Shown here: positions 32,681-42,916 of the stretch, piece by piece
Position numbering within the stretch: position 1 is the first letter of the stretch
Layout of the letters: the number at the start of each line of letters is the position of its first letter
Source: Bacillus salipaludis
Lineage (GTDB): Bacteria; Bacillota; Bacilli; Bacillales_B; DSM-18226
Reading direction: 5' to 3'
Length of the DNA: 64,000 bases
NCBI RefSeq assembly: GCF_004358205.1
Contig: NZ_SMYO01000011.1
Coordinates: forward strand, 164,756-228,755
Notes under the pieces: generated by a model
The model's database searches: none
Told to the model about the DNA's origin: nothing
Seen by the model: the letters and a program-made list of their open reading frames with translations, nothing else
Position numbers and translations under genes: made by a program

Positions 32681-33355
32681 ATGATTTTGTTTCCAAATGA
32701 ATTTTGGTCCCCGATTACCTTATCGTTAAAAATAGCATCGATTTCCGTCGTGATTGTTTTTTTATTCGGGATTATTTTCGCAAGATTATTCTCATTGCGG
32801 GCATTTAAAGGGAAAGCTTTTATTGAAACCATTCTAATGCTTCCTATTGTCCTCCCGCCAACTGTAATTGGCTTTTTACTGATCTTCTTTTTCGGAAGAA
32901 ATAGTCCAGTTGGTGCCTTGATTGAAGAAATTTTCCATCAATCAATCATGTTCACTACATGGGCAGCTATAATCGCATCTACGATTGTTGCATTTCCACT
33001 TATGTTTCAAACGGTCAAATTAGGTTTTCAATCGGTAGATAAAGATATTGAAGAAGCAGCAAGAGTAGACGGAGCAAATGAAATGAAAGTTTTTTTATTT
33101 GTCACGCTCCCCTTATCGGCTAAATCCATGGTCACAGGTTTAATTTTAAGCTTTGCCAGAGCATTAGGTGAATTTGGAGCAACCCTAATGTTTGCCGGAA
33201 ATATACCAGGTAAAACGCAAACAGCCCCTACTGCAATTTATGTCGCAATGGATTCAGGGAATATGTCACTTGCGTGGATGTTAGTTTTGTCCATGGTTGT
33301 GATCTCTTTTTTAATGCTTTTCGTAACCAATTACTCCGTAAAGCAAAAGCCATGA
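32681..33355 (+). CDS. modB: Molybdate ABC transporter permease ModB (orphan)
   Basis: 224 residues with five membrane helices. The EAA loop that docks the ATPase is EEAARVDGANEMKVFLFVTLP, followed by ARALGEFGATLMFAGNIPG, a strong ModB signature. It imports molybdate with ModA (binding protein) and ModC (ATPase). Neither is adjacent: the gene stands between a spore gene and mprF, with a weak ribosome binding site and a 150-bp leader without a visible modA. Molybdate supply would support formate dehydrogenase and nitrate reductase. A terminator follows. Confidence 0.88.
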   Translation: MILFPNEFWSPITLSLKIASISVVIVFLFGIIFARLFSLRAFKGKAFIETILMLPIVLPPTVIGFLLIFFFGRNSPVGALIEEIFHQSIMFTTWAAIIASTIVAFPLMFQTVKLGFQSVDKDIEEAARVDGANEMKVFLFVTLPLSAKSMVTGLILSFARALGEFGATLMFAGNIPGKTQTAPTAIYVAMDSGNMSLAWMLVLSMVVISFLMLFVTNYSVKQKP

Positions 33356-33381
33356 ACAGTTTTCGCTGTCCATGGCTTTTT
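33344..33381. terminator. Terminator between modB and mprF (convergent)
   Basis: AAAGCCATG pairs with CATGGCTTT, with an inner ACAG/CTGT, followed by TTAT. It overlaps the end of modB. Confidence 0.75.
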
Positions 33382-35908
33382 ATCTTCTTTTTTTAGAAAT
33401 CAATAACGTTATTTGTGCCATTGTAAAAGCCAGTGAAGATTTTCTTCGATAGGCAAGGTATTTTGGCTCCCAAATATTTGTATATTTCTCTTTAAATCCT
33501 CGAAGCCCTTGGAAGTCATAGATAAAGTGCCCATGAAAGAAAATTTGGGCCGCAACTTTTTCGCTTAGAGATGCGAATCTTGACATACCGACATTTGCGA
33601 GTGGGGCCATCCCCATATTAAAACGATCATATCCCTGTTCTTTCGCCCAATCAATTAAAGAAAGGATAAGAAAATCAATCAATCCCGCCTGTAAATTCGG
33701 TTTCAACCTCATCAAATCTATGGAAACCGTTTTTTGGTTATCGTATACCTGCATAATCGTAATAAAACCAAGAATTTGATTACTTTGATTTTTCACAAGG
33801 GCGATTGGTCCTTTATTTAAATACTCTCGGTCAAAAAACCCAACAGAAAATCCCTTTTCGGCTCTACCCTGGAGCCAGTCGTTTGAAATTCCATTTAATT
33901 CGTTTAATAACTCTTCCGAATAAGGAGGTTTTACCATTTCAAACTGATAGTCTTCCCGGATAAATTTGTTTCGTAAGATTCGTAAATCCTTCATATTATT
34001 TTCTGAAAGTGAAAAGGTTTTAAGATTGACGTATGCCTCCTCACCTAATTTAAAAAAGGCATACCCACTGCCATAGAGCAATGGCAAAATTTCATCACTG
34101 ACCTGATAAAAAACTGGGGTGAAACCATGCAGATCTGAAATTTCCTGAAATTCCTCGATTGCATTTGATAGCTCTCTTTTTTCCCCAATAGGATCTCCTA
34201 GAATCACAAGCTTATCTGCATATTGCTGAAAGGTTATCAGGACATTCCTTTTACTGTTCCAAAAAATATACTTATCATGTAGAAAAATTAAATGGGACAA
34301 TACCTTTGCCTTATATTCCGTTAAGTGAGACTTGATTTCTTGTTCTTGACCTTTTGATTTCTCAAATTTCCAATTTTTCGGCTTACTGCTTAAATAACCA
34401 AATACAAGGATAAAAAAGGCAATAATCAACCCGATCAAGGCACTATTGAATAAGTCATGGTAATCTACAATTACAAATGGTAGAAATCTTCTAGGCATCT
34501 CTAATTTGGCTGAAGGTAAATTTAAATAACCAATTAAAATGTACATGGATGTAATAATTAAGATCAGAGTGACATCAAATAAGGTTTTCCCCCATGTAAG
34601 AACATAACTTTCACGGTAAAATTGCCCCTTCGCCATTCTTAAAAGAAGGGCTACAATAATTAAAAAAATCGCTTCCTCATAATCAATTCCTTTAAAAATA
34701 GAGAATAACGCAGCAAGAATTAGGACAAACATAGTTAATTCATATGTTCTCTTTACGCTATACTCAATGCCCCTTGATAACCCCAATAAAAGGAAACCCG
34801 CGGCAACCGAGAGCTGATGGGATACATTTATAATCGGAAATGACAGAATCTCCTGTGCAACCCTGAGACGCGACATGATGCCCGGTACACTTGCTGATAA
34901 AAGCAGAATCAATCCTGATAAAAATACCATCAAGGTTAATACAATATGGCTGAACCCTTGCACAATAATTTTTGGTAAATTACTCCAGGTTCTGTTCCAT
35001 TTTTCCCAATACATTTTGACAAACAGAACGATACTCACCAAAAACGGTAAAATATAATACCCAAACCGATAAAATAAAAGAAGAACAATCACTTTTTCCT
35101 GCGGTATATGTAAATCCTGCATTCCCCAAATAAATACTAAATCAAATGAGCCCAGGCCTCCGGGAATCATACTAATAATCCCTGCACAGGCAGCAATGAT
35201 GTATACAGGAAAAAGCTGCTCAAAAGAAATCGAAATCCCAAAAAGATGGCTTAATATCCAGATGGCCATAAAAACGGCAAACCATTCGACCACGGAAACA
35301 ATAATTAGTTTTATTGCCGAGTTAATGGTAATTAAGGAAGGACTATCCTTTTTGTTTTTTATAATATGTATAAATAGAAATACCGGTAAGTATAATCCGA
35401 CACCAAGAACTGCAAAAAACAGCCATTTCACATCCTTGAACAATGGAAAGTGATGATAGAATAGGGTAACAAACCACGATAGGGCTGAAATTCCCGTTAA
35501 ATAAAAAAGGGAAACAGTTGCGATTCCCCCTAACAGCTTTCGCTTATCCTGTTCAAGACTATGAAAAAAATAGGTTCTTAGCATCGCACCGATAATACCG
35601 CCAAATCCGATTAAATTGGAAAAAGAATTAGCGATGAAGGATTGCTCAAAAAGCTCTTTTTTAGGGACCTTTAGTCCAAGAATTCGAACTAACAGTACAT
35701 CGTAAAGCAGCATTGGAAGCACGGCCGCAAACGTTATCGCCAGGATTAGAATTAGCATGCTGATATGTAATTTATGCAGTTCATCCTCTAGTAATTGTCC
35801 GTTCACATTTCCTGTAAATTTCTTTATTTCAACAATGGCAAAAATCAATAAAAAAAGTGGAAAGATAAATTTTGCTGATTTTAATAATTTTTCTTTTTTG
35901 ATCCCCAA
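33380..35908 (-). CDS. mprF: Phosphatidylglycerol lysyltransferase MprF
   Basis: About 842 residues. The N-terminal half has some 14 membrane helices (flippase part, with GFGGIIGAMLRTYFF and SMIPGGLGSFDLVF). The C-terminal cytosolic synthase domain (from about 545) has a tandem GNAT fold (VILGDPIGEKRE, SVGFFDREYLNKGPIALVK, FNMGMAPLANVG). The enzyme adds lysine from Lys-tRNA to phosphatidylglycerol and flips it, giving resistance to cationic peptides. Start choice: TTG at 35908, 8 nt after AGGTGG; a GTG at 35920 overlaps that site. It is a single gene. Confidence 0.93.
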   Translation of the reverse strand: MGIKKEKLLKSAKFIFPLFLLIFAIVEIKKFTGNVNGQLLEDELHKLHISMLILILAITFAAVLPMLLYDVLLVRILGLKVPKKELFEQSFIANSFSNLIGFGGIIGAMLRTYFFHSLEQDKRKLLGGIATVSLFYLTGISALSWFVTLFYHHFPLFKDVKWLFFAVLGVGLYLPVFLFIHIIKNKKDSPSLITINSAIKLIIVSVVEWFAVFMAIWILSHLFGISISFEQLFPVYIIAACAGIISMIPGGLGSFDLVFIWGMQDLHIPQEKVIVLLLFYRFGYYILPFLVSIVLFVKMYWEKWNRTWSNLPKIIVQGFSHIVLTLMVFLSGLILLLSASVPGIMSRLRVAQEILSFPIINVSHQLSVAAGFLLLGLSRGIEYSVKRTYELTMFVLILAALFSIFKGIDYEEAIFLIIVALLLRMAKGQFYRESYVLTWGKTLFDVTLILIITSMYILIGYLNLPSAKLEMPRRFLPFVIVDYHDLFNSALIGLIIAFFILVFGYLSSKPKNWKFEKSKGQEQEIKSHLTEYKAKVLSHLIFLHDKYIFWNSKRNVLITFQQYADKLVILGDPIGEKRELSNAIEEFQEISDLHGFTPVFYQVSDEILPLLYGSGYAFFKLGEEAYVNLKTFSLSENNMKDLRILRNKFIREDYQFEMVKPPYSEELLNELNGISNDWLQGRAEKGFSVGFFDREYLNKGPIALVKNQSNQILGFITIMQVYDNQKTVSIDLMRLKPNLQAGLIDFLILSLIDWAKEQGYDRFNMGMAPLANVGMSRFASLSEKVAAQIFFHGHFIYDFQGLRGFKEKYTNIWEPKYLAYRRKSSLAFTMAQITLLISKKRR

Positions 35909-36133
35909 CAAGATAACCACCTATTTTTTTCTCTACTAATTTTAATATAAACTTTTCCATAGGAAAAAGAAATCAATTTATTTTTGATTGACCTTGCATA
36001 CTTCTATTCTAGACAGTTTATTGAAACCCCAACCGTTTAGAATTTCTTGCGGTAAAAGTTTGAAAAAAGAGACAAGTTTTCTAGCTCTATCCCATAAACA
36101 TGAATTAGGACAAATCTGTGGGGGGGTTTAGAA

Positions 36134-36586
36134 ATGAGATTTTTCGTGTTTAAGAAAGAAACATTGTTATTCTTCTTAGCTGTTGGGTTTGTACTCGTAA
36201 CAGTCTCTGCTTGGTTTATATTAAGGGCTGGAGATACAGCTGTGTTTAACCAGCAATCAAATGAAAAAATTCGTGAGATTCATATGGTAACGGTGGAATA
36301 TAAAACACAAACAAAGGATGGTAAGGAATTAGAGGCATACCGCTGGGATCCTGGTACAATTGTTTTGGAAAAGGGTGAAAAGGCCGAGTTATATATAAAT
36401 GGAATAAACGGGGAAGAACATCCTTTTTTTATTGAGGGCACCAGTATTAAAGGTACTGTAAAAAAAGGAGAAGAGACAGTGGTTCCACTTCAATTTGATA
36501 AAGAAGGCACCTACCGATTAGTTTGTGAAGTCCATTCAGATAAGGCACATAATGGACCAATGATTGCAGATATTGTTGTGGATTAA
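36134..36586 (+). CDS. Membrane-anchored cupredoxin
   Basis: 150 residues. One N-terminal helix (residues 8-30) anchors the protein outside. The cupredoxin domain (about 50-150) has the ligand set: His in GEEHPFFIEG and the C-terminal loop CEVHSDKAHNGPM, providing Cys, His and Met as in type-1 copper sites. It probably carries electrons outside the membrane, perhaps for a denitrification or oxidase complex; the partner is not shown. GTGGGGGGG precedes the ATG. A terminator follows. Confidence 0.8.
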   Translation: MRFFVFKKETLLFFLAVGFVLVTVSAWFILRAGDTAVFNQQSNEKIREIHMVTVEYKTQTKDGKELEAYRWDPGTIVLEKGEKAELYINGINGEEHPFFIEGTSIKGTVKKGEETVVPLQFDKEGTYRLVCEVHSDKAHNGPMIADIVVD

Positions 36587-36616
36587 AAAGCAGGAGATTA
36601 TTCTCCTGCTTTTATT
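36586..36616 (+). terminator. Terminator of the cupredoxin gene
   Basis: AAAGCAGGAGA pairs with TCTCCTGCTTT, followed by TATT. Confidence 0.8.
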
Positions 36617-36656
36617 ATTATGCTTTGTAAAAGAACAATATTTATTTTTAAACAGC

Positions 36657-36678
36657 GTTGATTGGAGCGGAAATCAAC
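36657..36678 (+). repeat. 22-bp remnant of the 132-bp repeat
   Basis: Reads GTTGATT, then a single GGAGCGG, then AAATCAAC. This is exactly what remains of the 132-bp element if the DNA between its two internal GGAGCGG direct repeats is lost. It lies in the 352-bp gap before pflB. Confidence 0.75.
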
Positions 36679-36844
36679 AACCAAGTTTAACACAGCCTAT
36701 TATTATGAATATCCTTCTATATAACAGCCCCAAAATTCCCTTGTGATTATTCTAATACAGTAAGTTTTACCTTGAAAAACAAAAACAGTGAATTCCTCTT
36801 ACAAAACCTTTATTCACAATATCTTAACAATTACACCTTTTATT

Positions 36845-36887
36845 TGTGATGTTTTTCACAAATTAACCGTTATACTGAATGTAAGAT
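36845..36887 (+). promoter_or_regulatory. FNR/Rex-type palindrome and promoter of pflBA
   Basis: TGTGA-TGTTTT-TCACA at 36845-36860 is a full FNR consensus match; with its flanks (TTGTGA...TCACAA) it also resembles a Rex site. TAAGAT at 36882-36887 would place the centre near -41.5; TATACT at 36871-36876 would place it over the -35. Either predicts anaerobic control of pyruvate formate-lyase. Confidence 0.7.
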
Positions 36888-36938
36888 ATAAATATCAAAT
36901 CTGTTATATGTTTCTTAAAAAATTAGAGGTGAAAAATC

Positions 36939-39164
36939 ATGGAACAATGGCAAGGTTTTAACAAAGGTATTTGGACGAGAGAAGTAAATGTTCGCGATTT
37001 TATTTTAAAAAATTTCGCTCCATACGAGGGAGATGATTCATTTATAACCGGTGCTACTGAAGCAACCAATAAACTTTGGGCACAAGTTATGGCTCTTACC
37101 AAACAAGAACGTGAAAACGGCGGCGTCTTGGAAATGGATACCGAAACAGTTTCAACCATTACCTCTCATGGTCCTGGCTATCTTGATGAAGAACTCGAAA
37201 AAGTAGTTGGGGTTCAAACGGATAAACCATTCAATCGTTCCTTACAGCCATTTGGCGGGATTCGGATGGCAAAACAAGCCTGCGAATCATACGGTTATCA
37301 ATTAAATCCCGAAATTGAAAGAATTTTTACTGATTATCGTAAAACCCATAATCAAGGTGTTTTTGATGCTTATACACCTGAAATGCTGCATGCACGAAAA
37401 GCAGGAATTATTACCGGACTTCCAGACGCATACGGACGCGGGCGTATTATTGGGGATTATCGCCGTGTCGCTTTATATGGTGTCGATTTCTTGATCAAAG
37501 AAAAACAAAAGGATTATAACAACACAAGCGCTGTGATGATAGAAGAGAATATTCGTTTACGTGAAGAATTATCAGAGCAATATCGTGCCTTAAAGGAATT
37601 AAAAGAATTGGCAGCAAGCTACGGATTTGACATAAGCCAACCTGCTAAAAATACGGCCGAGGCGTTTCAATGGCTGTATTTCGGCTATTTAGCCGCTATT
37701 AAAGAGCAGAACGGTGCTGCAATGAGTCTTGGCCGTGTCTCAACCTTCCTCGATATTTATATTGAAAGAGATTTAGAGAATGGAATTTTAACAGAAACAG
37801 AGGCACAGGAACTAGTAGACCATTTTATTATGAAGCTGCGCCTAGTAAAATTTTCTCGCACACCAGATTATAATGAATTATTCAGCGGCGACCCTACATG
37901 GGTAACGGAATCAATTGGTGGCATGGCATTGGATGGGCGTCCTTTGGTCACAAAAAGCTCCTTCCGATTCCTAAATACATTAGATAATTTAGGCCCTGCA
38001 CCGGAACCGAATTTAACTGTTTTATGGTCCGCCCAGCTTCCGGAAAACTTTAAAAACTATTGTGCGAAGATGTCAATTAAAACGAGCTCCATTCAATATG
38101 AAAACGACGATATCATGCGTCCAGAATATGGCGATGACTATGGTATTGCCTGCTGTGTATCTGCAATGGAAATTGGCAAGCAAATGCAGTTTTTCGGGGC
38201 ACGCGCTAACCTTGCCAAGGCCCTTCTCTATGCTATAAATGGGGGTATTGATGAAAAATTAAAAATTCAGGTTGGCCCTCAGTATCAGCCAATTAAAGCG
38301 GATGTATTAGATTATGAGGAAGTCATGCAAAAGTTTGATCAAATGATGGAATGGCTGGCAGGTTTATACATTAATACCTTAAATATCATTCATTACATGC
38401 ATGATAAATACAGCTATGAAAGAATTGAAATGGCCCTGCATGATACAAAGATTCTTCGGACAATGGCAACTGGCATTGCCGGTTTAAGTGTCGTAGCAGA
38501 CTCTCTAAGTGCCATTAAATACGGCGAGGTAAAAGTAATCCGCGATGAAAATGGTATTGCCATAGATTTTGAAACTAATGGAGACTTCCCAAAATACGGG
38601 AACAACGATGATCGGGTTGACAGCATTGCGATAAAAATTGTTGAAAGCTTTATGAAAAAGCTTCGAAAGCACCACACTTACCGTGAATCTGTTCATACCT
38701 TGTCGATTTTAACGATTACCTCAAACGTTGTTTATGGTAAGAAAACAGGGAATACACCGGATGGACGCCGGACAGGTGAACCATTTGCACCAGGCGCAAA
38801 CCCAATGCATGGACGTGATACAAAAGGAACCCTAGCTTCCCTTTCTTCTGTCGCAAAACTGCCTTACAGCTATGCAATGGATGGAATTTCAAACACCTTT
38901 TCCATTGTTCCAAAGGCATTAGGAAAAGAGGAAGATGTAAGAGTTCGCAACCTTGTATCCATCCTGGATGGTTATATAATCAAATCCGGACATCATTTAA
39001 ATGTTAACGTATTTAATCGGGAAACACTCATTGATGCGATGGAACATCCGGAACAATATCCACAGCTAACTATTCGAGTCTCCGGATATGCGGTTAACTT
39101 TATTAAATTAACAAAAGAGCAGCAGCTCGACGTCATTAACCGTACTTTCCATGAGTCACTTTAA
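36939..39164 (+). CDS. pflB: Formate acetyltransferase (pyruvate formate-lyase)
   Basis: 741 residues, full length. The catalytic cysteine pair is C405-C406 in GIACCVSAM. The glycyl radical site is G716 in [10 protein letters not shown]. It converts pyruvate and CoA to acetyl-CoA and formate in anaerobic fermentation, using a glycyl radical installed by PflA, encoded directly downstream. TTAGAGGTGA precedes the ATG at 36939. Formate from this enzyme is the substrate of the split formate dehydrogenase in this window. Confidence 0.96.
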   Translation: MEQWQGFNKGIWTREVNVRDFILKNFAPYEGDDSFITGATEATNKLWAQVMALTKQERENGGVLEMDTETVSTITSHGPGYLDEELEKVVGVQTDKPFNRSLQPFGGIRMAKQACESYGYQLNPEIERIFTDYRKTHNQGVFDAYTPEMLHARKAGIITGLPDAYGRGRIIGDYRRVALYGVDFLIKEKQKDYNNTSAVMIEENIRLREELSEQYRALKELKELAASYGFDISQPAKNTAEAFQWLYFGYLAAIKEQNGAAMSLGRVSTFLDIYIERDLENGILTETEAQELVDHFIMKLRLVKFSRTPDYNELFSGDPTWVTESIGGMALDGRPLVTKSSFRFLNTLDNLGPAPEPNLTVLWSAQLPENFKNYCAKMSIKTSSIQYENDDIMRPEYGDDYGIACCVSAMEIGKQMQFFGARANLAKALLYAINGGIDEKLKIQVGPQYQPIKADVLDYEEVMQKFDQMMEWLAGLYINTLNIIHYMHDKYSYERIEMALHDTKILRTMATGIAGLSVVADSLSAIKYGEVKVIRDENGIAIDFETNGDFPKYGNNDDRVDSIAIKIVESFMKKLRKHHTYRESVHTLSILTITSNVVYGKKTGNTPDGRRTGEPFAPGANPMHGRDTKGTLASLSSVAKLPYSYAMDGISNTFSIVPKALGKEEDVRVRNLVSILDGYIIKSGHHLNVNVFNRETLIDAMEHPEQYPQLTIRVSGYAVNFIKLTKEQQLDVINRTFHESL

Positions 39165-39171
39165 TTAAACA

Positions 39172-39204
39172 TTGGAGCTCCCCTTAGGTGGGGCTCCTTC
39201 CTTA
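39172..39204 (+). terminator. Hairpin between pflB and pflA
   Basis: GGAGCTCCCC pairs imperfectly with GGGGCTCC, followed by TTCCTT. The weak T run suggests partial readthrough into pflA, or a processing/stabilising stem giving more pflB than pflA. Confidence 0.55.
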
Positions 39205-39225
39205 AAATGAAAGGGGAAAATAACC

Positions 39226-39966
39226 ATGAACGGAAATATCCATTCAATCGAAACTTTAGGGACAGTAGATGGCCCAGGAATTCGTTATGTAATCTTTACT
39301 CAAGGCTGTCTGCTGCGCTGCCAGTTTTGTCATAATGCCGATACATGGGAAATTGGCACTGGAAAACAAATTACAGTTTCTGAGGTGATGGATGACCTCA
39401 TGAGTTACCTCCCTTTCATTCAAGCATCTGGCGGTGGGATTACCGTTAGCGGTGGGGAACCATTGCTGCAAATTCCTTTTCTTACAGAATTATTTAAGGA
39501 ATGTCGGCGGATGGGAATCCATACCACAATAGACTCATCTGGGGGTTGCTTCTCACATTCTACCCATTTTATAGTGCAACTCGAGGAGTTATTACAATTT
39601 ACGGACCTAATTTTACTTGATTTAAAACATATTAATCGAAAGAAACATATTCAATTAACTGGGATGGCGAATGACCATATTCTTGAATTTGCAAAGTTTT
39701 TATCTGAACGTAAGATACCAATTTGGGTACGGCATGTCCTCGTTCCCACAGTTACAGATGACCCAGAGGACCTTGAGCAGCTAGGAGAATTCATCGGTAC
39801 CCTTGAAAATGTTAAAAAAGTCGAGATTCTTCCTTATCATAAGCTTGGGGTATATAAATGGGAGGCATTGGGGCATGAGTATCCACTTAAAAGGGTTGAA
39901 CCTCCTAGCGAGGAAAAAATAAAAATTGCCTATGAAATGCTTACGGCACATTGGGAAGAAAAATAA
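39226..39966 (+). CDS. pflA: Pyruvate formate-lyase activating enzyme (radical SAM)
   Basis: 246 residues. The radical SAM cluster motif is CLLRCQFC (CxxxCxxC) near residue 29, preceded by TVDGPGIRYVIFTQG and followed by SGGEPLLQ, the SAM-binding GGE. It uses a [4Fe-4S] cluster and SAM to create the glycyl radical on PflB. GAAAGGGG precedes the ATG. It lies 61 bp after pflB on the same strand, with a hairpin between. Confidence 0.95.
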   Translation: MNGNIHSIETLGTVDGPGIRYVIFTQGCLLRCQFCHNADTWEIGTGKQITVSEVMDDLMSYLPFIQASGGGITVSGGEPLLQIPFLTELFKECRRMGIHTTIDSSGGCFSHSTHFIVQLEELLQFTDLILLDLKHINRKKHIQLTGMANDHILEFAKFLSERKIPIWVRHVLVPTVTDDPEDLEQLGEFIGTLENVKKVEILPYHKLGVYKWEALGHEYPLKRVEPPSEEKIKIAYEMLTAHWEEK

Positions 39967-39978
39967 AATGTAGCCTAT

Positions 39979-40290
39979 TTTGGAAGAACACTTTGTGTGG
40001 ATTCCCGCTGGTTTTGTCCTTCTGCGACCTCTGGTAGGTCACCTTTCTTGAGTTTCCCCTGATTCTGTCCTTCCACCACATCTGGTAGGACACTTTTTTT
40101 GGTTTCCGCTGATTCTGTCCATCCAACACATCTGGAAGGACACCTTTTTTGGGTTTCCGCTGATATTGTCTTTCCAACACCTCTGGAAGGACACCTTTCT
40201 TGAGTTTTCGTTGATTCTGTCCTTCCAACCCTCTGTAAGGACACTTTTTTTGGTTCTCCCCTGATTCTGTCCTTCATCAAAACGGATTCG
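39979..40290. repeat. 51-bp tandem hairpin array, type 1
   Basis: Five full units and a partial sixth, with GTCC(T) at 40016, 40067, 40117, 40168, 40219 and 40269 (period 50-51 bp). Each unit is a hairpin such as GTCCTTCCA...TGGAAGGAC, then ACACCTTTTTT, then a spacer. Units diverge, but changes in arms often keep pairing. Because 51 is a multiple of 3, the minus strand stays open in several frames, but no ribosome binding site supports coding. It resembles tandem terminators after pflA. Confidence 0.75.
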
Positions 40291-40388
40291 GTGTTTTTTC
40301 TTACTATATTGTGAACTCCCTTCTATCTGCATTTATTTTTGATAAATTAATAGTATAGTACAAACAGTCTTTAAAGGGGTGAGTAATT

Positions 40389-41120
40389 ATGTATGACATT
40401 TTTAGTTCCATCAGCAGAGTTTTAAGCAGTCCGTTTCAAGTTTTATTTTATGAAACAAAACAAATTCCGGTGCTTGCTGCTTTTTTACTGGGGTTAATTG
40501 GTGCCCTTGCTCCTTGTCAGCTTACCAGCAATATTAGCGCCATTACTTTTTACGGAAATAAAAGCCTGCAAACAAAGAAAACATGGGTGGAGGCACTCTT
40601 TTTTATATTTGGTAAAATTGTAGTATTTTCTACTTTAGGACTTGCCGTTTGGCTGATTGGTCAAGAATTCCAAACAGCGATTACCAGCTTCTTTGCCATT
40701 TTCCGTAAATTAATTGGACCCTTTATTATCCTCTTAGGTTTATTTTTAATTGGAATGATCCAATTAAACTGGATTAACCGGCTCTTTTCATATATCCCCA
40801 ATCAAAAGAGCGGAGGGATTTTCGGATCTTTCATAATGGGAGTCACTTTTTCTATTGCTTTTTGCCCAACCATGTTCGTTTTGTTTTTCCTGACCCTGAT
40901 GCCAATTGTGCTAAGTTCTAGTTACGGTGCAGTTCTCCCAAGTATTTTCGCTATCGGTACATCCCTTCCACTCCTTATCTTTATGTTTATGATTTCATTT
41001 CTTGGAATGGATGGGGCAATTATGAAAAAAAGCCGACAATTTGGTTTACTGGTACAGAAAACGGCCGGAGCCTTTCTACTCCTTCTCGGGATATTGGATA
41101 CCATTACATATTGGATTTAA
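40389..41120 (+). CDS. DsbD/CcdA-like transmembrane thiol-redox protein
   Basis: 243 residues, six membrane helices. Two conserved cysteines sit in helix positions typical of CcdA/DsbD: GLIGALAPCQLTSNIS and FSIAFCPTMFVLFFL. The family passes electrons from cytoplasmic thioredoxin across the membrane for cytochrome c or copper protein maturation (DsbD_2 type, also annotated as UreH-like/sulfite exporter-like). AAGGGGTGAG precedes the ATG. A terminator follows. Confidence 0.8.
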   Translation: MYDIFSSISRVLSSPFQVLFYETKQIPVLAAFLLGLIGALAPCQLTSNISAITFYGNKSLQTKKTWVEALFFIFGKIVVFSTLGLAVWLIGQEFQTAITSFFAIFRKLIGPFIILLGLFLIGMIQLNWINRLFSYIPNQKSGGIFGSFIMGVTFSIAFCPTMFVLFFLTLMPIVLSSSYGAVLPSIFAIGTSLPLLIFMFMISFLGMDGAIMKKSRQFGLLVQKTAGAFLLLLGILDTITYWI

Positions 41121-41150
41121 AAAAATGCGGAATCTGTCCGCATTTTTTAA
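41118..41150. terminator. Terminator between convergent DsbD-like and NhaP genes
   Basis: AAATGCGGA pairs with TCCGCATTT around ATCTG, with A/T runs on both sides; it can work in both directions. Confidence 0.8.
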
Positions 41151-42727
41151 TGATTTTTTTCATCTAACTTTACTAAAAGGTCCATTACTTCGACCTCCTC
41201 CAAGTTTGCAATATCATTTGAAATGACTTCATCTTTATGAAGATGGCTTATGGCCTCATGTTCAGCATATAATGCCTGTCTCGATAATAAATCCCTCTGT
41301 TTTTCCTTTAATTCAGAATGAATTTTATATAATTCTTGAAGCTCCGTTTCAACACGGGATTTTTTTTCTTGATATTCGGTCACCATTTCAGCTGAAACCG
41401 GTTCGGTTATGAATAACTTCCTTTTTACCCTGGTTATTTCTTCAATAGCTGAATCAAAGCGATGAATTTTTGCAATCAAATGTTCATACTCCAATGACCC
41501 CCGCTCTTTAGGCGTAACGCCTAAGACTGTAATCAATGGTTTGACCGTCAGTCCCTGAACCACTAAGGAGAAAAGGACAACGAAAAACGTTAACACGAGC
41601 AATTCATCTCTACCATTGAAACTGTAGGGAAGACTTAAAACAAGGGCAATGGAAAGAGAGCCCTTTAGTCCTCCCCAATTAATTATATGCTTCCAAGCCC
41701 ATGGGAAATCTTTATTAAAGATAAGACTTAAATAGACCGCAACACTTCTTGCGATTAAAACAATCAGAATCGCACCAATAATTGTCCCCCATTTATTGCT
41801 TAAACCGATTTTTGTAATTTCGAGACCTACCATTAAAAACACGACTGAATTGGCTAATAAGGCGGCAACATCCCAAAAGTTTCCTATATTTAATCTTGTT
41901 GTCGGAGACATGCCAATCCTGGCGCCAAAATTACCTAAAATAATAGCTGCTACTACAACGGCAATCACACCTGAACCATGCACACTTTCAGCTAATAAAT
42001 AGGAACCGTAAAATAAAATGATACTAAAGATGATTTCAAGCGGATAATCATCATAAAACTTTGTTAAAATGGAGAATCCGTATCCCAGCGCTCCTCCCAC
42101 AATGAGCCCAAGAACAATGACCTTCACAAATATCCAGATTCCCATTCCTAAACCTTCCCAGCCCATATCCAGGTAAGTTAATAAATAAAACGCTGAAATT
42201 TGATAAAGAACAACTGCCATACCATCATTAAATAAGCTTTCCCCTTCCACAATGATGGCTAATTTTTTATTGACCCCGACACTTTTAAAAATCGATAAAA
42301 CGCTTACTGGGTCAGTAGCACTCATTAATGCGGCAAAAACAAAAGCAGCTTGTATCGACAAATTCAGTTGAAAGTAGGATGAAAACCCAACAACCAAATA
42401 AGATATTAACGTTGCCCCAAAGGCAAGAGCCAGAATTGGAAGCTTATTATTTTTTAACTGAGGAAAAGGAAGTTTTAGCGAAGCTTCCCCTAAAAGTGCC
42501 GGCAAAAACAGGGTTACGATGACAAAATGAAAAACTTCCCCCTGTGTAATAAAGTTTTTTAATGAAACTAAAGCAGAAAAATCGGTAAGGCCAATCAATG
42601 CACCGACCAAAACTAATGCAATTGGATAGGGTTGTTTTAATTTCTTGGCAATGGCTGTAACGAAGGCAGCAAGCAAAATGAGTACGAAGCCAATGACAAA
42701 AATAGAATGCACATCTAATTCCTTCAA
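41147..42727 (-). CDS. CPA1-family Na+(K+)/H+ antiporter (NhaP-type)
   Basis: About 526 residues from a TTG at 42727, 8 nt after AAAGGAG; the upstream in-frame extension to 42844 has no site. Twelve or so membrane helices contain the CPA1 motifs ALMSATDPVSVLSIF and VEGESLFNDGMAVVLY (ion-binding Asp). A C-terminal cytosolic tail of about 110 residues (EHLIAKIHRFDSAIEEITRV onward) is helical and charged, probably regulatory. It exchanges Na+ or K+ for H+ at the plasma membrane. Confidence 0.9.
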   Translation of the reverse strand: MKELDVHSIFVIGFVLILLAAFVTAIAKKLKQPYPIALVLVGALIGLTDFSALVSLKNFITQGEVFHFVIVTLFLPALLGEASLKLPFPQLKNNKLPILALAFGATLISYLVVGFSSYFQLNLSIQAAFVFAALMSATDPVSVLSIFKSVGVNKKLAIIVEGESLFNDGMAVVLYQISAFYLLTYLDMGWEGLGMGIWIFVKVIVLGLIVGGALGYGFSILTKFYDDYPLEIIFSIILFYGSYLLAESVHGSGVIAVVVAAIILGNFGARIGMSPTTRLNIGNFWDVAALLANSVVFLMVGLEITKIGLSNKWGTIIGAILIVLIARSVAVYLSLIFNKDFPWAWKHIINWGGLKGSLSIALVLSLPYSFNGRDELLVLTFFVVLFSLVVQGLTVKPLITVLGVTPKERGSLEYEHLIAKIHRFDSAIEEITRVKRKLFITEPVSAEMVTEYQEKKSRVETELQELYKIHSELKEKQRDLLSRQALYAEHEAISHLHKDEVISNDIANLEEVEVMDLLVKLDEKNH

Positions 42728-42916
42728 AAATAAAACTCCTTTTGTGCAAATGGATACCAACAACTTTACTTTTCTCATTTTTAATAAAAATAAACCGAAA
42801 ACAGTTGAGTGAAGGTGTTTCTCACAATCTATTATTCCTTCCACAATTCAGTATTTGATTATTTGCTAAAACTCCTTTATACTCTTATCATTGGCTTAAA
42901 AGCGAGGTGAAAATTT

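Noticed and set aside
39979..40290. CRISPR array
   Set aside because: The whole 51-bp unit is repeated with gradual divergence, there are no unique spacers, and no cas genes are nearby.
39941..40332. Minus-strand ORFs with 17-residue repeats
   Set aside because: They follow from a 51-bp period; three frames are open at once and none has a ribosome binding site. Hairpin pairing explains the conservation better.
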